From: Cordilura impudica
Lineage: Eukaryota > Arthropoda > Insecta > Diptera > Scathophagidae
DNA length: 64,000 nt
Reading direction: 5' to 3'
Assembly (NCBI GenBank): GCA_963682025.1
Contig: OY821521.1
Coordinates: forward strand, 195,001,026 to 195,065,025
Below the pieces are notes generated by a model, which was given only the letters and a program-made list of their open reading frames with translations, was not told where the DNA came from and did not search any database. The translations under genes and the position numbers were made by a program. Positions 56,001 through 64,000 of the stretch are shown in pieces (the first letter of the stretch is position 1; every line of letters begins with the position of its first letter).

Positions 56001-56290
56001 AAACTCAACATCGAAAAAGACAAAAACCAATAAAGAAAAGCGGAAAAACGTACAATCGATAAAACCGAATATCACAAAAATGTAAAAAAACGTAAAATCG
56101 CCAAAAAGTAATCTAAACGATAATTTGATTATTTTTAATTAAAGCAAAATCGCGAAATCATCAAAACTCAAAGTCCCAAATATTACAAATACTTAAAAAC
56201 TTCAAATGCGAAAAATCGCACAAACGCAAAAGAAAACGCAAAATCGCAAAATTTCAAAAACGCAAAAACTTAAAGTCCCAAAATCACAAT
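53040..56290. repeat. Degenerate AAAATCGCAAAAACG array (block B3)
   Basis: About 3.2 kb of AAAATCGC, AAAAACGT and AAAATTGC units spaced 9-13 bp. Two longer repeat levels are visible. A ~203-bp pair has GACAAAAGGTCG at 53289 and 53492. A ~700-840 bp unit is marked by AATTTGATT at 54581, 55278 and 56122, each followed by an AAGC(A)AAAATCG-type junction. Numerous 60-125 codon frames (Phe/Leu/Arg-rich on the minus strand) are repeat translations. Confidence 0.93.
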
Positions 56291-57047
56291 GTTCAAAAGT
56301 GTGCTCTTTTTACTAACTTTTAGAAAGGGTACTTTTGACATTATTCTACAACTTTGAAGTATTCTTTCAGTTTTGGGTAGTTTTTTAAAAAGTAGTTTTT
56401 TAAAAAAAGCTAGTTTTTTTTGGTATTTTTTAGTACTTTTTAAAAATATATATTTTTATTACTTTCCTGAAGGGTCTTCGTTTTTATACCGTGCGAAAGA
56501 ATACCCGTTTTAGCACATTTTAGAAAAAGGCTCTTTTACCGGTATTTTTTGCACTGTACTTATTTTTAGTATTTTTTAGAAAAGTTACACTTTTTAGTAA
56601 TTTTTCGAAAAGATACTTATTTTTGCTTCTTTTCAAAATGATAATCTTTTTGGTACTTTTAGAAGGGGTGCTCTTTTCAGGACTTTTCCGAAAGGCTACT
56701 CTTTTTAGAGCTTTCTGAAAAAAGTACTCTTTTTAGTACTTTTTTATAAAAACTTCGAAATCGAGCTACACGAGTGTTTATAATTTACATTTCAAAATTT
56801 TTTTTCCAATATTCCTTCAAAAGCACCATTTAGAAATTGTAAAATTTTTTACATTATATAGAATTAGTACTTTTTTAGTACTATTTTAGGATAAAATGTA
56901 TTTAGTTCTTTTAAGACGTGGTTCATACTTAAGTACTCTCCCAAAAGGCCACTTTTTAGATCTCTAAAAATAGCTTTCTTTCTTCAGTACTCTTGATAAT
57001 GTACTTTTTTCATAACCGTTAATGCTATAGAACATATATGGGGTAAT
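56291..57047. repeat. TTTTTAGTACTTTT-type degenerate repeat
   Basis: Roughly 20-30 bp spaced TTTTTAGTACTTTTTAGAAA units, a looser relative of the ~18-bp repeat. No gene. Confidence 0.6.
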
Positions 57048-57616
57048 TTCCCTGGGTGGTATGAAATTCTCAGTCAGGTTGAAAGCACTAAGCCAGTGTA
57101 GTAAAGTCTTTAAAACGTTGGGCGTTCCCAGGCCAAATATTTTTTATGACCTTATATATTTTTTTGTATTTTTCCTTAAGAAAACAAAGTAAAAACCATT
57201 AGAACAATTGTGGAGCGTATGATGAATATAATTTTTTTGTTTAATAATTATCATACGCTCCATAGTTGTTTTGATGTTATCTTTTAAAGGGCTCTTCAAG
57301 TGGACTTTATCAACAAATTTTGCATGAAAAACATACAATAAAGTTTACTTTAAGTACACTTTAATTTTTTTGCATACGGCCCTTTAAAATATAACATCAA
57401 AACAACTATGGAGCGTATGATAATTATTAAACAAAAAAATCATATTCATCACACAATTGTTCTAACGGTTTTTCTTTTGTTTTCCTAAGGAAAAGTACAG
57501 AAAAATATATAAGGTCACAATAAATATTTGGCCTGGGAACGCCAAACCCTCTGAAGCTTTTACTATACTAGCCTAGTACTTTTACCCTGACTTAGAAATT
57601 CTCACTCCCCAGAACG
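57048..57616. mobile_element. Foldback element with ~240-bp inverted arms
   Basis: The left arm (about 57048-57295) and right arm (about 57365-57616) are inverted copies with ~85-90% agreement by eye. Shared blocks are GGCGTTCCCAGGCCAAATAT, GACCTTATATATTTTT, CCATAGTTGTTTTGATGTTA and TTTAAAGGGC. The spacer is ~70 bp. Each arm contains its own small inverted pair around ATCATACGCTCC; the right arm has lost about 8 nt from one side of it. No coding. Confidence 0.85.
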
Positions 57617-58824
57617 GTTGGTGTAATTTTTCGATATATTTTCGAAAGACTGTTATTTTTAGTGTCTTTTAGTTCTGAAAGAACTTTATTGAGTTTTAAA
57701 AAAAAGTAGTTCATAATAAAAATTTGAAGTTTGTATTATTATAAAAAAAAAATGGGCCCTTTAATGTACATTTTAAAATCATAAAAAAATAATATATTTC
57801 ATAATGAATATATCGCAGTACATTCTTCATAATAATCACTTCATAGTCCATGATAAAATTATTAAATAATTCGACCAAATACAAAGAATTTTTTTTATTC
57901 TCATCATCCGGGAAATTCTCTCATAAAAGCAACTTCAGTTTCCTGCCATCTGTAAGATTGAGTTCGGGTTTTTCTTTGGTTAACAAGGAAGGGTATTTAA
58001 AAATTCAACATTTAGCACTTTTGCTTCCGCTTTTTTTCTAACTTTCAGCTTCACGAACGGCGTTTTTGTATATTCCAGTTAGAGTGATGTTTTTTTTTTT
58101 AACTCGTACTTTCTATGACTACTTTTCATTTTGTGTCCTTTTGTTTTGTGATTGCGTTTGTGTGATGCCCGCTGTAAAAGGAGTTGAGAAAAAAGTTAGC
58201 GTGAAAAACTTTTCTAATTTAAAATTCGTTTGGTATACAAACGAAATAACAGCTTTGTGCGTGTTGCATGTTTTTTTCGTTCAAGTTACAAGTTGTGTGT
58301 ATAGTTTCATTCGCAGTTTTTGTGTTTAAATCTGTTTTTTTTTTTCAACAATTCTAAGTAGTTTTTCTGTATCTTGAAGTCAAAATTGGTAAAGGAATTA
58401 ATTTTTGTATATTGTTTCGTGTTTACAATTAAGCTACAGATTTGCTGTCTAAAGAACGCAAAAGTTCCTTAATAACAAGTTTTTCAGCTGTTATTATATA
58501 AAGTGTTTTAAATGGAAATACATACAACTCTAAAAAGGGACTTTATATTATTTCTTTAATCCTTATTTTCTTTTTTTATTTCATTGATAGCCGCGTAATT
58601 ATTATTAATAGACTACAAAATTTAATTAAATATTGGCTTTATTAATTTAAAATACATAATTTTCAATTAAAAAAAAAATAAACTGGTTAAATAACATTGA
58701 ACAACCAGAATGCTGAATAAGTTGTCCATAAATGTATTTTTTGAAGAAAAATTTTTAACTATTCATCAGAAAAATTAAATTTTTATGTAGGTCTTAATAG
58801 AAATTTAGAGAAATGTTGAAAGTG
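57617..58824. other. AT-rich DNA, no gene recognised
   Basis: Frames at 57850-58041 (63 codons) and 58066-58329 (87 codons) on the plus strand show no recognisable domain. Unrecognised exon sequence cannot be excluded, but nothing supports one. The sequence is less repetitive than its surroundings. Confidence 0.35.
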
Positions 58825-59020
58825 GTCTTAGGTCACTTGGGTATAAAAAATAAGCATAAACCAAAACAGAGTGGAATTTTTTATAAAGTTAATATCGGAT
58901 GTTATCCTTACATGGCAACTTGATCGAAAAATGGACCGATGCTGACCATATTTGGTAAAGCCACTTCTTTTTTGCAAAAATATGTCCAAACCAAATTTTA
59001 GAAAAATCTGTGCAATTTTA

Positions 59021-59769
59021 TGGAGGGTGTTGGACAACCACTCCTTTTCTGACCATCGATACATTGAAATTTTGCTTAGAGAAAACGACCCGGTGGAAAG
59101 TGTCCCCAGAAATCTGAAGAGGACAAATTGGGTTAAGTATAGGAAAACCTTTGCCGGGTTATTGGCGGCAATACCCTTATCTGAACCGCGTAATTCCGAG
59201 GACATAGATGGTCTAGTGGATCACATTACGACGGTTTTTAACAAATCTTTGGATGTTTCTTGCCCCACGGCAAGGCCAAAGGGCAAGAAGAAACCACAAT
59301 GGTGGTCTAGCGAGCTGCAACAGGGCAGAGACTCCTGCAGGAAGCTCTTTAACAAGGCAAAGTCTTCAAGAGCGGACGAGGATTGGTTGGCCTACAAGCT
59401 GCAGCTTAGGACCTACAAGAAGAAGATTAGAACGGCAAAATGTGATTATTGGAAAAAATTCTGTGATAATATAGAAGTCTTTTCCGAAGCATCCAGGTTG
59501 CGAAAGGTTCTGGCTTCTACCCCTCACACATTAGGTTATCTGAAAGATCCATTGGGGGTGTGAACTACCTCTAGTGGGGAATCACTTAGCCTGCTACTGG
59601 ATACCCATTTTCCGGGCAACTCCCCTACGTCGCTTCAGGCGTCAGGATACTCAGACGCTAGTACGACGGATATTGCTTCGGAGATAGTCAACATACCAAC
59701 ACTGAACTGGGCGATTGGAAGCTTCAAACCTTACAAATCTCCAGGACCTGACGGATCATTCCAGCTGAA
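59021..59769 (+). pseudogene. LINE ORF2 part 1: endonuclease end and linker
   Basis: The frame begins in the C-terminal part of an APE-type endonuclease, with the conserved SDHRY motif (HSFSDHRYI) near its start. It continues through a Lys/Arg-rich linker (KPQWWSSELQ, LFNKAKSS) to a TGA at 59561-59563. Reading continues in the same frame to a pre-RT motif KSPGPDG near 59735-59755. There a single-base deletion shifts the frame before the RT core. ORF2 upstream of residue SDH is missing through 5' truncation. Confidence 0.85.
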
Positions 59770-61170
59770 TTGCAGCACGTGTTGGACTACATTTCCCCTT
59801 GGCTATGTAGGCTTTTCACTCGCTGTATCAACTTAGCTTATATACCCCTGAAGTGGAGGGAGACGAGAGTGGTGTTCATTCAAAAAGCTGAAAAAAGTTC
59901 ACACACCGTCCCAAAAGACTACAGACCAATAAGTCTATCATCGTTCTTATTGAAGACAATGAAGCGCTTGATAGATTCTTACTTACGAAGAGTTATTGAT
60001 CCTAAACTGCTGTCGACGCGACAACACGCTTACAGCAAGGGAAGGTCAACCGAAACAGCTCTTCACGAGCTTGTGAGTACCATCGAGAAATCGCTCTCGG
60101 TAGGAGAATATACCATGATAGCCTTTTTGGATATAGAAGGGGCTTTTAACAATGTCACACCGGACTCGATATTAGCGGCACTATCTGGTCTAGGAGTGAA
60201 TTCCGTGATCATCTCACTGATTGGAAATCTGCTTGCCAACAGGCGGATAACAGCTAAATTGTCAACGACTCTAACATCCCGATTCGTGAACAGGGGAACG
60301 CCACAAGGAGGCGTTCTGTCACCACTTCTATGGAACTTAGCGCTGAACTCAATGCTACTTTCATTGGAGAGACAAGGCTGCAACGTGGTCGCCTTTGCCG
60401 ATGACGTGACCATAGCCGTAAATGGGAAGTTTCTATCCACACTTAGAGACATTCTACAGAGGGCTCTCACTATGCTATCTAGCTGGGCAAGTAGTTGCGG
60501 TCTGGGGGTAAATCCGACCAAAACGGAACTTGTTCTTTTCACGAGGAAGTATAAGATACCTACCTTCGACCCTATTTCTCTTTACGGTGCTGATATCGCC
60601 TTCTCTGATGGAGCCATGTATCTTGGTGTATTCCTGGACAGGAAGCTGAACTTCAGACGGAACTTGGAGGAAAGGGCGAAGAAGGCGACTATAGCTTTAT
60701 ACTCCTGCAAAAAGGCCATTGGTAAGCGGTGGGGCTTCAGCCCGAAAATTGCTTACTGGATATACACAGCGGTGGTTCGCCCAATACTGCTTTACGGGGT
60801 CATCGTCTGGTGGCCTGCACTAGAGAAGGCCTCTAATACCAACCGTCTTGCAAGGGTACAGAGAATGGCTTCCATGTGTATTACTGGTGAACTTCGTACC
60901 ACATCTACGGATGCCTTGAACATCCTCTTACACCTAATACCGTTGGACATATTAGGAAAGCAGTCGGCGGCCTCATCGGCCATTCGACTAAGAAGCATAA
61001 TACAATGGCGTGGTCATAACTGTGGCCATGGAGTGATCCTGAATAACAGGAACTTACCATTGAACGTGGATTACACCACTCCGAGGAGTGTATTCGGACG
61101 ACACTACCAAACTCTGATACCGACCAGGGATCCTGGTCAGGAGGGGTTCCAGGTAGCAGGCGTTCGATAA
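59770..61170 (+). pseudogene. LINE ORF2 part 2: reverse transcriptase
   Basis: A 466-codon open stretch covering RT fingers, palm and thumb. Visible are DYRPISLSSFLLK, AYSKGRSTETAL, FLDIEGAFNNV (first catalytic Asp), GTPQGGVLSPLLWN, and the catalytic FADD box at 60394-60405, followed by GLGVNPTKTEL and MYLGVFLD. All RT signatures are intact. The first Met is not a true start, since the domain is continuous with the preceding frame. It ends at a frameshift near 61165, just before RNase H. Confidence 0.92.
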
Positions 61171-61724
61171 ATTTCTATACTGACGGATCGAAACTGCGTG
61201 GTCAAGTTGGTTTCGGAGTCTATTCAAAGGAGCTTGGACTAAATCTGGCTCGCAGGTTGCCAGACCACTGCAGTGTTTATCAGGCAGAGGTACTGGCAAT
61301 AAAGGAAGTTGCTGACTGGTTGGGTCAGAATATTCTGTCTACAACCGCAGTCAACATCTACTCTGATAATCAGGCCGCGGTAAAATCCTTGGAATCAATG
61401 TTCCTGAAAACAAGAACCACCCTTAACTGCCGCACGTCTTTAAATGAGATGGCCAAGCAGTTCGACATCAGACTCATTTGGGTCCCAGGGCACAGGAATA
61501 TACCGGGAAACTGTAAAGCTGACGAGTTGGCAAGACAGGGCACTACCTTACGGGTTCCAGCGGACTTGGAATGTGTTGGTATACCCCTCGAATCTTCTAG
61601 GCTGGAACTTCGGCTTCACACCGCCGGCATAACCGACAACAGATGGGCTAATGGATCAACGTGCAGGATCACGAGACAGATCTGGCCGGCTCTAAATCAT
61701 AAGCGCACTAGCGCGCTACTATAA
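61167..61724 (+). pseudogene. LINE ORF2 part 3: RNase H domain
   Basis: In a frame shifted from RT, a complete RNase HI domain is visible. FYTDGSKL holds the first Asp, YQAEVLAI the Glu, YSDNQAAVKSL the second Asp and GHRNIPGNCKADELAR the last His/Asp region. It degrades the RNA strand during target-primed reverse transcription in elements of this kind. The shift into this frame and the TAA at 61722 break the original polyprotein. The visible Met start at 61257 lies inside the domain. Confidence 0.9.
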
Positions 61725-62018
61725 CTCCCCCGTAGGGAGATTTCAACAGTAGTTGCTGTTATCACTGGGCACTGCCTCATAGGGAGGCACGCTGAATGCC
61801 TCAGGGTCTCGTCAAATGACTTCTGTCGTAGCTGCATGGATGTGGAGGAGGTGGAGAGCATAGAGCACTTCCTTTGCTATTGCCCGGCGCTCTCCAGAAC
61901 CTGACTTCGAACATTGGGATCGCCGTTTCTTCACGATCTCTCTGATCTCTCAAATGTGGACATTTCACATATCAGGGGCTTCATCAGGAGCTCAAACTGG
62001 TTCTACGGTGGGGACTGA
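61725..62018 (+). pseudogene. LINE ORF2 part 4: C-terminal zinc-knuckle region
   Basis: Same frame as RNase H, after the TAA. It reads ISTVVAVITGHCLIGRHAE, then a CX2C...HX4C cluster (FCRSCMD..., EHFLCYC), as found at the C-terminus of several insect LINE ORF2 proteins. A further TGA lies near 61901, and the original stop is probably the TGA at 62016-62018. Confidence 0.75.
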
Positions 62019-62100
62019 GGGGAACACCTATTCGTCCCGTGGTATCACAATGGTCCCCAGAGTCTAAGTGTGCTTTTCCTTTGGTTTAGCAGCCACTTTC

Positions 62101-62120
62101 AACCTAACCTAACCTAACCT
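62101..62120 (+). repeat. (AACCT)4 LINE 3' tail
   Basis: Four units of AACCT end the LINE. As (TTAGG)n in complement this equals the ancestral insect telomere repeat, but it is positioned as a LINE microsatellite tail with RC-B sequence immediately after. Confidence 0.85.
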
Positions 62121-62530
62121 ATATGGGAACTATGACTATGATTTTTTCTATAGGTTTTATTTTTTGACTACTGATTAATGGAAGTTATTAACACTCAAAA
62201 ATCCAATTTGACCGAGATAGTTTCGATCTTGTGGCAATTTAACTCGACCTCTTAGAGGTTATTTGTTTGGGGACTAGGTCTGTACGTACACAGATTTTCA
62301 CCAATTTCAACAAAGTTCGTTCTATGGCCAATAGAAGCTTATGTACCAAATCTTATCAAAATATATTCATATTTGCGACCTGCATGGACACACGGATGGA
62401 CAGACGGACAGACAGATGGAGAGAATGACGGACAGATGGATAGACCAAGAGTGATTCTGAGTTGGTAGGCATAATAAAAGATGAGTCTAAGTCAAATATT
62501 TTTGGTAGCTACCACATAATGGTAGAACGT

Positions 62531-62864
62531 TAAAAAAGGTTCCACTTTAAATTTTCATTTTCTTTCGTTGGGTGCATATAGGATTTGTGATAGTTAATTA
62601 GTACCAACAAAAATTCATATCTATATTTTGGATCTTTGTAGCAAGCAAAGTCAATTAACTGATGATAGTCTGTCCGTCTCTAAAACTAACGCTCTTAATA
62701 TGTACGCATGGCTAAATGTTCTTCAATTTCATCTAACTCGATCGAGAATATGACTAGATTTCGTAGATAATGTAAAAAAAGCTTAAAAAATTTTTAATTT
62801 TCTATGTGGTTGTTGTAATTCCATTTTTTTCATAACACGTTGTAGCTGTAATTGTAGGTTGCTT
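62531..62864. other. AT-rich spacer, nothing recognised
   Basis: No frame or repeat terminus identified. Confidence 0.3.
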
Positions 62865-64000
62865 AAAAAAAATACCCTTTCTTAAAAAGTAACTTTTCTG
62901 GAGATTTTTATTTTTTATTAAAAAAAGCGTTTGTTAAAAATAAAGCATCTTTTTTAAAATACAGACCTTTTCTTCAAATAGTACATTTACTTCAAAAAGT
63001 ACCTTCAAAAAAAGTACCCTCTCTTTCAAAAAAATACTTTTTTTACAAAAATTACCTGTTATTAAATAAATAATTTTTCAACAAAATGTACCTTTTCTTA
63101 AAACGCAACTTTTCTTAAAAAGTACTATTACCCTATTTTTAACAAAGTAAGTTCGTCAAAAAGTACTGTTCTATCAAAAAGTACCTTTCCCAAAAAAAAC
63201 CTTTTCTTGTACATATATATACATATCCTTAAAAAAGTACCTTTTCTTACAAAAATTACTTTTTGTAAAGTACCATTCCTTTAGAAAGTACCTATTCTTC
63301 AAAAAGTACCTTTTCTAAATAAACTACTTTCTATAAAAAAGTACTTCTCATTAAACAAGTAATTTCCTTAAAAAAGCAATTTTTGATAAAAGATAAATAT
63401 TGTTAAAAAAAATTCTCTCTTTCAAAGAAGTATCTTTTCTTAAAAAAGTACTATCTTTAAAAGGAAGCAGATTTATTAAGAAATACCATTTCTTAATGAA
63501 ATACATTTTCTTACAAAAGCACATTTTCTTAAAAAAGTAACTTTTCTTAAAAAAAATACATTTTCTTAAAAAAGTACATTTCCTTAAAAAAGTGAATTTT
63601 CTTAAAAGAATAGCTTGTCTTTAAAAAGAAACTTTTCGTAAAAAAGTACCTTTTCTCAAATAATAACTTGCCTTAAAAAAGTTTTTTTTACCCAAAAACT
63701 GCATTTTCTTAAAAAAATTACCTTTTATGAAAAAATACCTTTCACTAAAAAGTACCTTAAATGGTACCTTTTAATAAATAATTACCCGTTTTCAAAAAAC
63801 TATGTTTTCTTTTAAAACTATATTTTCTTAAAAATGTACGTTTTCCTAAGAAGAGGATATTTTCTTTAAAAAAAAAACACTTTATCAAAAACGCGCTTTT
63901 CTTAAAAAAGTGCACTTTCGTAAAAACTACTTTTGCTTAGAAAAGTACCTTTTCTTAAAAAAACATCTTTTCTTCATGAAGTACCTTATCTTAAAAAGTA
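62865..64000. repeat. Degenerate ~18-bp repeat block (A''), same orientation as 40263-42295
   Basis: CTTTTCTTAAAAAAGTACC-type monomers continue to the window edge, so the block extends beyond it. Orientation is opposite to the 1-5025 block. Confidence 0.88.

Larger units (their letters stand above)
59021..62120 (+). mobile_element. 5'-truncated non-LTR retrotransposon (LOA/I-type, RNase H-bearing)
   Basis: A LINE fragment of ~3.1 kb lacking ORF1 and most of the endonuclease. Order: end of the APE-type endonuclease, linker, reverse transcriptase, RNase H, C-terminal zinc-knuckle region, short 3' UTR and an (AACCT)4 tail at 62101-62120. An RNase H domain downstream of RT suggests the LOA or I group (family knowledge; exact clade unproven). 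Base composition is far more GC-rich than the flanks. The coding region is broken at several points. Confidence 0.9.
58825..62530 (+). mobile_element. RC-B copy 12, 5'-truncated and split by a LINE
   Basis: Left part 58825-59020 matches the RC-B body (TAAGCATAAACCAAAACAGA to AAAAATCTGTGCAATTTTA). Right part 62121-62530 resumes at ATATGGGAACTATGACT and ends ACCACATAATGGTAG, with a GACAGACGGACAGACAGATG tract at about 62400. About 45 bp of RC-B are missing at the insertion site, so a deletion accompanied LINE integration. Confidence 0.78.

Noticed and set aside
53040..56290. CRISPR-like regularly spaced repeats
   Set aside because: Units are short, diverged and without unique spacers; the genome is eukaryotic.
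60063..60998. Minus-strand frames up to 159 codons over the LINE
   Set aside because: Antisense of the reverse transcriptase, whose motifs are unambiguous on the plus strand.
62101..62120. Telomeric repeat tract
   Set aside because: Only four units, located precisely at a LINE 3' end, with RC-B sequence continuing on the other side.

Overview
This window is repeat-dense DNA from a eukaryote, most probably a higher fly (Brachycera, perhaps Calyptratae). The reasons are a complete gypsy/errantivirus-type retroelement with env, abundant mini-me/DINE-1-like elements carrying the (GTCY)n tract described from Diptera, tRNA-derived SINEs, an RNase H-bearing LINE and very AT-rich DNA. I recognise no host protein-coding gene. 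The window could be intergenic DNA, heterochromatin or a giant intron. Most open frames are translations of simple repeats.

Layout. 1-5025: degenerate ~18-bp repeat block with a ~490-bp higher-order repeat, broken by SINEs and a Helitron. 5180-8650: two RC-B elements (Helentron-like, see below), a fragment of a palindromic element, a Helitron fragment and a SINE. 9060-12400: pentanucleotide arrays (AAAAT, AAAAG, and ~650 bp of AAATT) around one complete RC-B. 13980-14365: compound inverted-repeat element. 14930-15125: Tc1-like transposase fossil. 17674-26069: complete minus-strand errantivirus-like provirus with near-identical LTRs, gag, pol and env. 26250-26638: MITE with ~29-bp terminal inverted repeats. 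28580-30840: ~142-bp degenerate tandem repeat, then an AAAATCGCC-type array. 31075-36510: three DNA-transposon fossils, a long-TIR foldback element and more RC-B copies. 36876-51207: RC-A (canonical Helitron-like) and RC-B copies, often inserted into each other, with a second ~18-bp repeat block at 40263-42295. 53040-56290: large AAAATCGCAAAAACG array. 57048-57616: foldback element with ~240-bp arms. 58825-62530: RC-B split by a 5'-truncated LINE. 62865-64000: third ~18-bp repeat block.

Two rolling-circle families dominate. RC-A is ~370 bp, starts TC, ends CTAG/TTAG/CTAA after a short hairpin, and inserts between A and T without target duplication. RC-B is ~780 bp with subterminal inverted repeats TACCCTATACCA/TGGTATAGGGTA, a CCAC-ATA-GTGG hairpin and a GTCC/GTCT tract. 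They are reciprocally nested, and two RC-A copies abut head to tail. Neither has a Rep/helicase gene here, so both are non-autonomous.

The only apparently functional coding unit is the provirus: gag and pol are joined by a canonical T TTT TTA slip site, and env is intact with signal peptide, furin-like site and membrane anchor.
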